This document shows, piece after piece, positions 53,302 to 64,000 of a stretch of DNA of 64,000 bases. The notes beneath the pieces are model-generated. The model searched no databases. It was not told the DNA's origin and saw only the letters and a list, made by a program, of their open reading frames with translations. This DNA is from Paulinella micropora (Eukaryota; Cercozoa; Imbricatea; Euglyphida; Paulinellidae). How positions within the stretch are numbered: position 1 is the stretch's first letter; each line of letters opens with the position of its first letter. Position numbers and translations under genes: made by a program. The stretch lies in assembly GCA_019918135.1 (NCBI GenBank), contig WBZZ01002853.1, forward strand, positions 28,501 through 92,500. The letters run 5' to 3'.

Positions 53302-53421
53302 CTATGAATAGGAAGAGAGATTTTGATGAAATTGTGAATGAGTGATTTTTTGGTGAAAAATACTACTTTCAATAGGAAGGCCGTTGGAGCCGTTTTGATT
53401 CCTCCGGGGGTATGTACTGAA
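53075..53421. repeat. Imperfect 47-bp direct repeats 300 bp apart
   Basis: AG(T/G)AAGG.CG.T...ATTTTGATT(A/C)CTCCGG(A/G)GGTATGTACTGAA occurs at 53075-53121 and 53375-53421. The 3' halves agree best. They flank the end of the gag/protease remnant and could be LTR or target-site related. Confidence 0.5.
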
Positions 53422-56400
53422 CGAGCGTCTTGAAGTGCGACCCTTAACTACTGGCGGCACTGACGATGATGATGATGATGATGATGATGATGGTGATGCC
53501 CGATAGCTCAAAGAGCGTCTCGTATTCGAAGGCTTGCCTCGAAGTTGAGCGAGGTATTGTCGTGCCAGTGCGTCTTCCCTTTTCCAAGCTGATAGACGCC
53601 AAGGGCTAACTCCGATCTGAGAGGCATTCGGCGTATTTCCCACTTGAGAGGGAGGCGTGTCTTTCCATCCCTGGGCCGATCCACTCGTGGAAGGCGTGGC
53701 TGTCGCAGCAGCTGAAGATGGAGACTCTTCTGGAGTTGAGGATGCCTCCAGTTTCTGTCGTTTGGAAGGAGGAGTATCCGGTCTCTTCGATTCCAAATTT
53801 CCGCTTCGGGCGCGATGAGTGATGTGTTGAGTTTAATTTGTGAGGGCGTAGGATGGCTGGCTTGGCTCTCGCTGTCCTGTTCGCTCTCTTTTTCAACCAC
53901 TTCGACTGCCAGTTCAACTTCTTCCTCCTCTTCTTCTACAGAGTCTATGTCCTCGTAGCCTTCTTCATCTTCGTCCTCAGCTGCTTCTTCGTCTTGCTCC
54001 TCGACCTCCTCGTCGGCCTCTTCGTCTTCGTCTTCATCCTCTTCTTCATTGCGAACCGGCCATCCGACGTTGCAGTCGCAAGGTCTTCTTTTTCGTGAAG
54101 ACATGAACAGGTTGACTTGGCGGCCATAGAGGTGGGCGTTCGAAGTAGACAGAAGGTCGTGGGAGTTCAAAGGGAGCTGTAGTTTGGGACGGCGGTCGAT
54201 GATTTTGTTGAATTTGACTATTGGATAGGACGTCTCTTTCGCCAACGTTGTAGGGCGAAAGTCGTAGCTAACCGTAGCAAGTTGTAAATCACCAACTTGA
54301 AGTGGCGTCTCGAAGAGATGGAACTCCGTCTCGTAGACGATTTGCTTGGAAGGCGGCTTCAGGGGCATGTAGTCCGTGGGCCGAATTGCTTGCGCGTCGT
54401 CAATGGAGAGGTTGAGCTGGGCCGAGACCTCGTTGGCAAGAAGCAGGTTCATACCTTCGGGAAGGTGGCTCGAGATATATATCGTGATGGCATGAAGCAG
54501 AGACGTCGGTGTGGCCGAGACGAAAAGTTCAATGCCTTCAGAAAGAGTGGCTTCAACACCCACAGATGAGCGTGCTTCGACGGGTGGGAGCGACACGATC
54601 TCAAGTCCTTGGTGTATTACCCAGTCGAGGAGGGCTGCGCCTTTGCAGTTGCAGGCCGAGTCTAGAACGCATGTAGTCTTACCGATGATGTCTTCTTCCG
54701 GGGATGGGCGCAATGATTTGCGCACGTATACATTCCCGCAGACGACGGTCGGGGTGGTAGAAATGCAGAGTAGACGTCGTGACTCCTGAGACGCCGCGCG
54801 CGTCGTCATGTGGAAAGCCCGTGGCTGCTTCCGCGTGGCGGCCGAGGATGGCTTCCAATTGCAATGCTTGCCTTCGTCCTGGCAACGCTGTTGTCGCAGC
54901 TTGCATTGTTCAAGCGAATTCTTCGGGCTGATTCGGCTTGAGGAACTGGTTATGTTCCTTGCAGTAGGAACATGGAATCCCGGTGAAGGGTGGACGCTTT
55001 GGCGAGGTCGGGGCGGACTTGGTGGCGGCAGTAGCCATCGACGATTTCTTCGAAGGGATGGCAATCGCATTCGCCTTGGTAAAGGGTGGGCGTGTTGCCG
55101 TCTTCTTCGTAGTCGGGGCTGGCTTGTCCGTCTTAGTCCGCTTGTTGGGGCGTCCACGATCCGGTGATGCAGCCGGTTGAGCCATCGACATGGCGTCAGC
55201 CTTGCGCTTCTGACGAGGAGGGCGTTTATTCTCCTTATTTTCCTGCTGCGTCCTACGCGGTTTCTTCTGACGAGTGTCGACCTTGACGGTTGAATCACGG
55301 GAGAGGGTAGAAGGCGTCGGACGAGGAGGGCGCTCCCGTAGTCGCTTGTATGTGGCGGCCGACGAGGGCTTCGTAGTACTTTCCATCAAGGGCCAATAGT
55401 CTTCCATAACATGGAGGTCGAGGGAGTTGGTCCAGGGCAAAAGGTCAGTGAGGTCGCGGGGCCATGCAACACCAAGTGCATTAAGTATCTCGGCAGCGTA
55501 CCGAGTCCACCGGTCTCGTTCCATGGGGGTAAGCATCCGAGACACATCGCGGACTTGATTGAAGTCGGCCGTCAGGTAGCCAGCTGCTTGGGCCGTCTCG
55601 TAGCTTGTGATGCAACGGTTTACATACCCTGCAAGGCTTTCCTTCTTAAAGCATCGAAGTTTGAGGGCTTGCATAGCTGGTCGCTTCGTGTCTCCCTTGT
55701 CTAGTCGTCCCTTGAACAGTTCCATGAAATATTCCATGAGCATGTACGGGATGATGCTCCAGACGCGGGTGCGGTCGTCAGTGACACGAATGTACCGAGT
55801 CCAGTATGCGTCCATGAGGGCCATTGCAGTCTTGTCTCCCCACTTGTTCACTGTGTCGATGATGCGGTTGCATGCTAACAGCATTGACAAGTTGGACAAC
55901 TGCAAGTTGAATGCAAGTTCGCGGGCTTGAGTAGCAACGTCAGACCCTGGCGCGGTGGTCGGGCGTGTCATCACGAAGAGAGATCGGACTCGGGCCATCA
56001 TGTGCAGAGTGCGGGGTGGAACACCTGCAAAGGTGGACGATCGCAAGATTCTTGTTGTCGACGATGCTGACGAGGAGTCATTGCCGGAAGATGACGTGGA
56101 TGATGTAGCCGTCCCCGGAGGGCCATTCTCCGTCGAAGGGGCCGGTGGCTGAGTCGCAATCGTCGTACCAGACGATGGATCAGGTGACGAACCTGCAAGC
56201 GAGCTCGATGTTGAGCTCGATGCCGGGCTTGAAGGTGAGCTTGATGATGAGCTCGCGGGAGTCGGAGTCGCCACTGTTGCATTACCGGTTGTTGCAGTCA
56301 CAGGGGCTCCACCTTGGTTCTCCACGGAGGGGATCGTACCACCAGCGAGCAGGGTCGGGTAAGCTTCTTCCGCAACGGAGACGAGAGGGCTCAACGTGAT

Positions 56401-56730
56401 CCTGCTGCCTTGCAGTGTTGTACCCAGCGTTATGCGATGCATTGGGCGTGCCGGCGTCGATGTAGCGAGGGTTGAACCTGATGAATCAGTCGGAGTCGCT
56501 GTCAATGGAGCCAAAGCCGGTCGGGGTCCAAAAGGGCCAATTATCGGTCGAAATGGTGACGTGAGGGCTGAGTCGGTCATGGACAATGCTCGATTGACCA
56601 ATGGGACAGGTGGGCGAGATGCCACGATGGATTCCAGCGATGGATGCGGTACACGTTGTGGTAGGGGTGTCGCTCCACTTGCTAGACTTCCAGGATGGGC
56701 AAACAGACCGGCAGGGGTGGTAGGAGGCAC
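53302..56730 (-). pseudogene. LTR-retrotransposon gag/protease remnant
   Basis: The ATG at 56730 opens a 606-residue Gag-like frame: a long Pro/Ser/Thr-rich N-terminus, a central helical capsid-like part (about residues 230-440, including LMDAYWTRYIRVTDDRTRVWSI), a basic region, then a possible zinc knuckle start CSYCKEH and a TGA near 54910. An overlapping frame (55298-53508) continues with TTCVLDSACNCKGAALLDWV, resembling a retropepsin site with DSA in place of D(S/T)G, then GLEIVSLPP and a flap-like region. After an acidic run (DEDEDEEADEE) the frame shifts again near 53800 to a Ser-rich tail. No reverse transcriptase, RNase H or integrase is seen. It is a non-autonomous or truncated element. 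Confidence 0.6.
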
Positions 56731-57000
56731 CCTACCAATCGGGCTATTGCTGTTGCACCTACGGACATCGTAACTGGATTAAAGGCCATCGATGGGGTGG
56801 CGATGTTGCAGCCGTTGATGGTGCAGTAGGCGCAGTGGGGCTCGTTGATGGGTGAGTCAGCGGTGCGAGTCCCGGAGGAATGACCTGTTCCTAAGGTTCA
56901 AATACACTATACACTATCTCGCGGCTACTTGCAGAAAATTTTTTACGCTACGAAGCAGGGCTGCTAGAAATTCTTTTAAAATTTCTTTAGCTTCATACCC
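56731..57000. other. Upstream flank of gag remnant
   Basis: Moderately GC, with no ORF. It may hold the 5' LTR or leader of the retroelement, but no matching partner was found at the other end. Confidence 0.35.
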
Positions 57001-57106
57001 ATGAGGGACAACGGCCTGCAAGAGCTTTTAGGTGTCACACGAGTTTTGAGTGAGAACAGGCGGTCGAAAGTTTTTGTCAGTTCACGGCGCCGTGAACCGT
57101 CTCGCG

Positions 57107-57876
57107 GCGGTTTACACTATCTGAAAAAGTTTGTTTTTTTCACAAAACATGTAAAAAATGATAGATCTATGCAGGACTATGACGTCCAGTACAAAATTAT
57201 GTGATGCCTGCGTGCATCTTTAACATTTTATACAAAACCTTACCTGCTTGAATGCAGCTTGAACGTAGCTGTTGATGTTGTCCTTTCCTTTGCTGCTTCA
57301 GCCTGCTGAGCATGACAAGCATAGAACAATGCTCAAACACACTTTCAAAAAATGTAATAATACTGTTTCTCGACATCGTACTTACGATTCTCTCAAGTTT
57401 GGCAACGTGACGGCGTGTGTTGTTTGGTGTCTTTGGCATTTCACGGCGTCCACCTACCGCGAATTTTTTTTTCTGATTTCGCGTTACCTTACACGAATAC
57501 TGCGTCCAGACTCCTTCATTACTATTTACTGATGCTATATACAGTGTTTGCAGTACAAAATTATGTGATGCCTGCGTGCATCTTTAACATTTTATACAAA
57601 ACCTTACCTGCTTGAATGCAGCTTGAACGGCGGTTTACACTATTTGAAACAGTTTGTTTTTTTCACAAAACATGTAAAAAACGATAGATCTATGCAGGAC
57701 TATGACGTCCGACATCGTACTTACGATTCTCTTAAGTTTGGCAACGTGACGCGTGTGTTGTTTGGTGTCTTTTGCATTTCACTAGTTTCACGGCGTCCAC
57801 CTGCCGCGAATTTTTTTTTTCTGATTTCGCGTTACCTTACACGAATACTGCGTCCAGACTCTTTCATTACTATCTT
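57107..57876. repeat. Shuffled subtelomere-like repeat blocks
   Basis: Three blocks occur twice in different order. Block 1 (GGTTTACACTAT.TGAAA.AGTTTG...) is at 57109-57188 and 57631-57712. Block 2 (AGTACAAAATTATGTGATGCC...GCTTGAACG) is at 57189-57266 and 57552-57629. Block 3 (GACATCGTACTTACGATTCTC..., including a CGCGTTACCTTACACG stretch) is at 57373-57524 and 57710-57875. Copies differ by a few substitutions and small indels. Confidence 0.8.
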
Positions 57877-58462
57877 TTGATGCTGGCTGGCGGCAGTCTC
57901 TCCAGGTCCTCTCCCGGCACACTTAGTTCACGGAGTTCGCGGCGGGCCGGGTATCTATGACTCAGACAGTTTCTGTACAGCCCGCAGGCCTGCTTCTCTA
58001 AAGCCCAAGCTTGGATCCGCTTTAATTAAGCACTTTAAACATACATTAAGGGCCAACACTTGAATGACCGCAGTTTGACATACGTTCAGCCATCCTTTCC
58101 CCACTCACGGCGGTGGCGGCAGCGTCCGGTCCACGCGGCAGGGATACATAAAGGGCATGTATGCTATCATAACATTACTGACACACCAATATTTCTTGCC
58201 TTTCACGTCTTTTAAGCAAATGCTAGCGTACGTAATCTTACTTGTGCATAAACTTGTTCACATAAACACAAAAACTTGCTTCACCCAGTACTAATTGGCC
58301 GGGTATCTATGACTCAGACTCTGTACAGCCCGCAGGCTGCCGGGCTATGCCGAGGCGGCTCGGCTCGCTGTCTCTCTCCGTTCCGACCCAGAGCGGTGTG
58401 TTTGCGCCGCCCCAGCCGGGTCCTGCCAGCGTGCCGGAGAAAATCGTTCGGCGGGTTTCAAC

Positions 58463-58515
58463 TTAGGGTTAGGGTTAGGGTTAGGGTTAGGGTTAGGGTT
58501 AGGGTTAGGGTTAGG
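58463..58515 (+). repeat. Interstitial telomere tract 1, (TTAGGG)8+
   Basis: Eight perfect TTAGGG units plus TTAGG. The G-rich strand is the plus strand. Confidence 0.95.
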
Positions 58516-58850
58516 CTGTGTGAACCAACGCTCGGCTGGCCGGGCTCGGCATTCGAGGACGGGTCCGGCGAGCAACTGCTTTCTTCAGCTCCCCAGCATC
58601 GGCTCACTCCAACAACTGCCGGCAGAGGGCGAGGCGGAAAGCTGTCCCGGTCACGGTTGCAGTTACCTAGGCTTCAGTGCACACCTTGCGGAGTGAGGGC
58701 CCGTTTGAACTCAAACCTGTGGCCGCGAGCTCCAAACTTTAATGCGGGCCGGATCAGGAGCCCCGTCAAGCAGAACCTAGCTAGGGCCTCATTCGGACTA
58801 CTTGCGGCGGAGGCCGGCGAGCCAACGCGGCGGCCATTCCTCAAGGCCAA

Positions 58851-58875
58851 GGTTAGGGTTAGGGTTAGGGTTAGG
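58851..58875 (+). repeat. Interstitial telomere tract 2
   Basis: About four TTAGGG units, between the two large blocks. Confidence 0.9.
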
Positions 58876-59019
58876 TTTCAGCGCCCCGCCAGGCTGCCGG
58901 GTTACGCCGGGGCGGCTCGGCTCGCTGTCTCTCGCCGTTCCGACCCAGAACGGTGTGTTTGGGCCGCCCCAGCCGGGTCCTGCCAGCATGCCGGAGAAAA
59001 TCGTTCGGCGGGTTTCAAC

Positions 59020-59072
59020 TTAGGGTTAGGGTTAGGGTTAGGGTTGGGGTTAGGGTTAGGGTTAGGGTTAGG
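59020..59072 (+). repeat. Interstitial telomere tract 3
   Basis: About eight units with one TTGGGG variant, in the same place within the second block as tract 1 in the first. Confidence 0.95.
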
Positions 59073-59353
59073 CTGTGTGAACCAACGCTCGGCTGGCCGG
59101 GCTCGGCATTCGAGGACGGGTCCGGCGAGCAACTGCTTTCTTCAGCTTCCCAGCATCGGCTCACTCCAACAACTGCAGGCAGAGGGCGAGGCGGAAAGCT
59201 GTCCCGGTCACGGTTGCAGTTTAAGTTACCTAGGCTTCAGTGCACACCTTGCGGGGTGAGGGCCCGTTTGAACTCAAACCTGTGGCGGCGAGCTCCAAAC
59301 TTTAATGCGGGCCGGATCAGGAGCATATATATCAATGCACCAAATTTTAACGC

Positions 59354-59372
59354 GGGTTAGGGTTAGGGTTAG
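59354..59372 (+). repeat. Interstitial telomere tract 4
   Basis: About three TTAGGG units next to a short TATATATA tract, at the right edge of the subtelomere-like region. Confidence 0.85.
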
Positions 59373-59616
59373 ACCAGTCAAGCCGGAATGGGTATATATA
59401 TATATATTCACGCTTCCTTACAAATTTTTTAATTCAATACTTATCTCTGGCAAATTTTAAGCGGAATGACATGATTGCACTTAGACTCATCGTGGTAGTA
59501 ATTACTTATATAACCATCATGACGATGTCATGCAAAAGAAGTAGTGAAATTACGTTATACAACGGACTACGTTTATAACTGCCACCACCAGCAGATGATC
59601 CATCTGATATTGTCAT
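59373..59616. other. AT-rich spacer
   Basis: No gene is seen. It separates the last telomere tract from the 3' end of the intron-rich gene. Confidence 0.5.
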
Positions 59617-62547
59617 TTATGCGTATGCATCGCTCTCGGCGTCGCTGTCGCCCTCGGACTCGTCATCTCTGCCTGCACTCCAATCTGAATCATTGTCACC
59701 GCGCTCTTCTTCTTCGTCCTGTCCAACGTAAGTCTGCGTCGAGCGTGTGCCACGGGCAGATCTCCGCAAAGTTGAGGATGCAGACGCAGGTGCAGCTGTC
59801 GGTTGCTGAGCGCCTGCCATGCTCAGCTCCATTCTGAAAGGGTATGTATATATTTATGAATGTATGTATGCATGTACTGATTTATGAATGTATGTAATAC
59901 TATTTGTATGTATGTACATATGCGCGTGTGTAGACACTCACAGAGCGGAATCGACAGATACGTAATAAATGATCACCCTGCAGAGTTCAGAAAGACATTT
60001 GCTGCGTTTGAGCTTGCTTGCGTTTGCTTTTTGCCACCCGTGCCCACACGCACGCGCTTCCGACCCGCAGCCGCAGGCTCACCCGGCCAGGGCCCTCCCG
60101 CGACCTCAGCAGCTGCAGGCTTGCTTGATGACTTGGTGGACGCGAGCGCTACAGGTGCCGCCAGCGCCGCAGAAGCACGCTTCCGAGGGACAACTGCAGA
60201 AATACCTGGCGAAGACCCTACCATGCCCAGGGCAGCTGCAGGCACACTTGACGAGGATGATGCAGCGATTGCCGTGAGCGTTGCAGGTGCCGGCGCAGCA
60301 AAAGCAAATTCCCCAGGAACTGCTTGCGGCATATCTGAAGTGGGCCTTGCCGCGACCATGGCAGCTGCAGGTTCACTTGACGAGGTACCTGCCGCGAACG
60401 CAGCGAGCGCTGCAGGTGCCGGCACAGCAGAAGCTTCATTCGCTTCATTCGCGGATGTGGAGGCAGAGGCAGGTAATGGACGTTGGCTTGCTCTCCAATG
60501 ATCGATCAGACTTTGTGCGAGCCCACCCTTGTTTTGACTTTTTTCAGTCCAAGACGCTGGCACAACTCTTTCAGATCCGCTGCCGAGCAGGCGGAAGTCA
60601 ATGCTTCCATAGTTGGCAGTTGCGGGCCATTCAGTAGCTCCTCCGGAGTCGCCTGGGGCTGACGGGGCCGTCGCTTTTTTTGCCTGCGTATCTCCCTGAC
60701 GTTGACAGTAGATGGATTTTGCCCCAGTTCAAACTGCTGTTGCAGTCGAATAAAATCTTCATCCCTTCTGGAAATGTTCTCTCCGACTCCTCCTTGCCAG
60801 GCATCGCAACCACCCGCATGATCGGATGGAGGATCTGACAGAAGCACCGGTCGGAGCAAGAGCTGCGAGCACTTGCGGCAGCTGCCGCGAATTTCTCGAA
60901 AATCCCAAAGAGTAGCCGTTTACACAGAGGCAAAAATTCAAAATTGATTTCAGTAATATACACAGTCACAGATCATGATTCTCATTAGTATAATAGAAGA
61001 CAGATTACATTTTCATGCAATTTCTCGAAACTCTGGCTCTGATCCCCCCCCCCCCCTCCCCCCCTCTCAAATTCTCATATGTACCTTCAGACGCCAGTGG
61101 GTGCTCACGGGCAACTGCTGCTCCTGGTTCGAGAACCTTGTTGCCCTTGGAATCCCGGTAGCAGTACCTACAAATGCATGTAGCTATAGAAGCCCTAGGG
61201 ATAACACATTATGTTAACTAGTAATGACGAACAAATAAATACAATACTGCTAATATAAATAATGAACCTGAGTGAATTGACTTTCTTGATACCCATGCCA
61301 ACTTTGCCGCCAACAGGTGTTGTGATGTGTGGTGTGTCCGAAACAGGCTCCCTGGTTGGGCCGGTAAAATCTCTCACCGTGAAGTTATCGGGGATGGTAG
61401 CCACGTGGGTTTTCGGCCGCTGCCGAAAGAGGTCAGCAAATTCAGACGGTTCGTAGAAACTGAGTCGCCTGGTGACTTGATGCCGCCACGCCTGATTCTT
61501 GACGAGGTTGATATGCCAATCTGCGCAGGACAACAATGAACAATGTTGCGTGGTAACAAGCTTACTGGCACACAATTATGCATCCATGCTACAATTAAGA
61601 ACTAAGAATTGTTGTGGCAAGAGGCTGTATGAAAAGTGCACCTGCTGGGCCATCGCCATGGCAGGGGGGGTAAGTCGCCGTTTCGAACTCAAAAGCTGTC
61701 TCCTCCATTTCGTCTTTCAGCCACTTCTTGAGGCCTGACCAGAAATTGATGAGGCCGTAGGATTTGACGTTGGCTCCGTTGTCACCCGTTTGCAGGACAA
61801 AACGCCTAATAGTATAACCATTGGCAAAGGCGTATACGCAGCAATACTATGAATATTAAGAAGAGAGCGACATTTTCGATGCATACTCTACTTGGTCTGT
61901 CATTATATTCGCCTTGCGATGCAGCGGCTGGGGGACCATCGGGCATGGATCTGAAATTTCTTGAACATCTGCTCCCAGCACCATGCAGTTGTTGCAGCCG
62001 TCATGGAACCTGGAAGTGTAATACGTGACATTATGTAATATTGTAGTAATGTGTGTATGTAAAACAAAATAATTGCTTGATTATTAGTATTTTGCTATGT
62101 TATGTTATGTTATTTGTACCCTTTCCAAAGAAAAAAAAAGCTTCTCGTGTTGTTACATCGTCGTCTTCCTCTGCATAGAAAATTGCGACTATGCAAAGGA
62201 CGAAGAATTTTTGTCCACTCCATGCATAGAGACCACCGTAGTCGTGTACCTAAATGTATTATTGTATACAATATGTATAATGTATGCATGTATGTATGTA
62301 AAATTGTATGTCACGTTGTGTGTATGTAGTCGACACTGTACCATGAGGCATTCATCGTGGTGCATTTCCCGCTGGTAGTCGGAGATGTAGGGCTTCATGA
62401 TGGTTTGCAGCCGCTTGTGCCGCTCGTAGTCTTGCAATGCCCTTTGGTTCGCATAGATCTTTTTGTCCAGCGCCGCCAGCCCTGCTGTATTTCCATCCTT
62501 CGCATGCTTGATTTTTTCCTGCTTCCATGCCTCAACCTTTATACATA

Positions 62548-62595
<48 letters not shown>

Positions 62596-63296
62596 CATAT
62601 ATATATACATATATATATATATATATTGAGTATGCAATCATTTGTATTTTTTGTAATCAATGTGAATTATTGAATGTATGAACGTATATTGTGTGGATGT
62701 ATGATGTGCATTTATTGCAAATGACCTGAGCCTCAGTCTCTGCACCAAGGATACAAGGTTCACAATACTTTGGTGTTCGCTGGATTCGCCAAAGCATGAG
62801 GCCTTTCGCCTTGATGATTCTCATGATCTGCCAAAAGCCTTTATAGCTTCGACGGGTAAGCTCTGGGAGCGTGAATGCTGCGTCCTTGTGCGCCACCTTT
62901 TGCTGATCCGTCATAGTGCCGGACGCTTCCAGTTTTTCGATCAATTCCTAATAGTATTACAGATTCAACATATTTTTAATGGTATTACACAATCAACATA
63001 CATACATATATACAATGAATACGTATATTCATACGTATATACATACATATATACGTACATGGATATAATATTATACTATTACAGTCATACATACATACAT
63101 ACATACATACATAAATACAATTGCAATCTCGTACAGACATACAGACATACATGCATGCTTGTATACCTTGGTGCCTGGGTACTTCTTGCGCCAGTTTGCG
63201 TATAGCATCAAGTTTTTCTGCATGATGGTCAGCATCTTGCCTTGTGTGACTTTGTCGCAGTATTCCGCCACTCGTTCACCATGCTTTAACCATATC
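59617..63296 (-). CDS. Multi-exon host-type gene with SAP-like domain
   Basis: Predicted exons on the minus strand: 63296-63167, 62947-62726, 62536-62337, 62009-61887, 61805-61642, 61520-61268, 61167-61085, 60834-59977 and 59833-59617. All junctions have GT-AG signals and the phases join cleanly. Visible features are an N-terminal helical part, Cys-rich pieces (KYCEPC and FHDGCNNCMVLGADVQ), a Trp-rich segment (INFWSGLKKWLKDEMEE), then a basic patch and a SAP-like DNA-binding helix pair (ADLKELCQRLGLKK..GLAQSLIDHW) near 60600-60510. An Ala/Ser-rich linker and an acidic C-terminus follow. The SAP region is split by a one-base loss in a run of A near 60545. The family is not recognised; it may be a host gene or derived from a DNA transposon. 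Upstream exons probably lie beyond 63296. Confidence 0.6.
62549..62628. repeat. (AT)n microsatellite in intron
   Basis: A long run of AT/TA with ATAC interruptions lies inside the predicted intron upstream of exon 62536-62337. ATGT/ACAT-type microsatellites also fill other introns of this gene (for example 62270-62330 and 63060-63160). Confidence 0.85.
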
Positions 63297-63326
63297 CTGA
63301 ATAACCCACACGCGTTACAAAGAAAT

Positions 63327-64000
63327 AAGATGTTTTCCATTTCACACCAAGTATTGCATGCATCCAATCAATGAATGAGGTTAGTATGCATATATCAATG
63401 TCATAAATCATAAGTGGGATCTTGTTGAGGCACAAAATCACGTTGGCGGTGCATGCTGCATTTCGCGGCATTTCGCGGCATCATCCGCCGTGAATCTATC
63501 TATCCATCCATCTATCCATATATTCATATATCCGTACATGACAACATCATTTATACAAATTTACAATTATAAATACACAAAATTACATATATATATATTT
63601 ATATGCATGTGAACACAAGGAATGCGATTATGTACAATAATAGATACATACAGACATACATACACGCATACATATATGGAAATAAGATGTTTTCCATTCC
63701 ACACCAAGTATTGCATGCATCCAATCAATGAATGAGGCTAGTATGCATATATCAATGTCATACATCATAAGTGGGATCTTGTTGAGGCACAAGCCCACGT
63801 TGGCGGTGCCTGCGGCATTTCGCTGCATTTCGCGGCATCATCCGCCGTGAATCTATCTATCCATCCATCTATCCATATATTCATATATCCGTACATGACA
63901 ACATCAGTTATACAAATTTACAATTACAAATACACAAAATTACATATAACAATACATATATATATTTATATGCATGTGAACACAAGGAATGCGATTAGGT
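63327..64000. repeat. 357-bp tandem duplication
   Basis: The sequence AAGATGTTTTCCATT(T/C)CACACCAAGTATTGCATGC... at 63327 recurs at 63684, and the similarity continues to the window end. The unit contains a minus-strand open stretch (KIPLM(I/M)YDIDICIL(T/A)SFIDWMHAILGV(K/E)WKTSYF) that is open in both copies, so it may be a duplicated exon. It also contains a nested CGCGGCATTTCG repeat and TATC/CATC microsatellites. Confidence 0.85.

Larger units (their letters stand above)
58335..59325. repeat. Two-copy 430-bp block carrying interstitial telomere arrays
   Basis: The segment starting GGCTGCCGGG at 58335 and ending near 58762 recurs at 58892-59325 (offset about 557-563). Each copy carries a TTAGGG array followed by the same unique flank (GCTGTGTGAACCAACGCTCGG). 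Confidence 0.85.

Noticed and set aside
62549-62628. The AT microsatellite as an AT-rich replication origin
   Set aside because: Located inside an intron among other microsatellites, with no associated origin features.

Overview
The window is eukaryotic protist DNA in which virus-derived sequence lies next to a subtelomere. The evidence is a spliceosomal intron in a RING gene, a multi-exon gene with phase-consistent introns at the right edge, LTR-retrotransposon gag/protease remains, and interstitial TTAGGG arrays. No rRNA, tRNA or CRISPR array was seen, and the host species cannot be named from sequence alone.

Layout. (1) 1-19854 is GC-rich and gene-dense, with gaps full of G-run/C-run hairpins. 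It carries two decayed paralogues with a Sel1/TPR-like N-terminus, a Sel1-repeat gene, two RING-finger genes (one with an intron), several unrecognised genes, a very large P-loop ATPase with SF3-helicase-like motif spacing, and a multi-pass membrane protein. It looks like part of a large DNA virus or virus-derived element, but no hallmark capsid gene is present, so its identity is open. (2) 19855-53040 contains an AT-rich Polinton-like virus (PLV): protein-primed-type DNA polymerase B, major capsid protein, penton-like minor capsid protein, adenain-type protease, packaging ATPase, core-like basic protein, a very long tail-fibre-like protein ending in a peptidase S74 chaperone, small membrane and zinc-finger proteins, and an AP2-like protein. 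Most of its genes carry stops or frameshifts. (3) 53075-56730 holds a broken gag/protease retroelement. (4) 57000-59400 is subtelomere-like repeat with four TTAGGG tracts. (5) 59617-64000 is host-like DNA with an intron-rich, SAP-domain gene and a 357-bp tandem duplication.

The notable structure is the mosaic between (1) and (2). The order is GC(1-19854), PLV-left, GC(15907-19854 equivalent), PLV-left, GC(15907-18030 equivalent), PLV-right. PLV-left and PLV-right abut exactly: if the third GC piece (40932-43060) is removed, the penton reading frame closes without losing or gaining a base. A fragment of the neighbouring large ATPase gene therefore appears to have been pasted into the PLV penton gene. 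Unequal recombination between that paste and its source would then generate the 12.5-kb tandem repeat. By eye the PLV copies differ far less from each other than the first GC copy differs from the second, which suggests the leftmost GC copy was exchanged with a diverged relative.

Many shared lesions (a stop at MCP codon 7, a stop in the fibre-like protein, three PolB frameshifts) predate the tandem duplication. Several single-base indels in homopolymers, including one in the host SAP exon, could instead be assembly errors and should be checked against reads.
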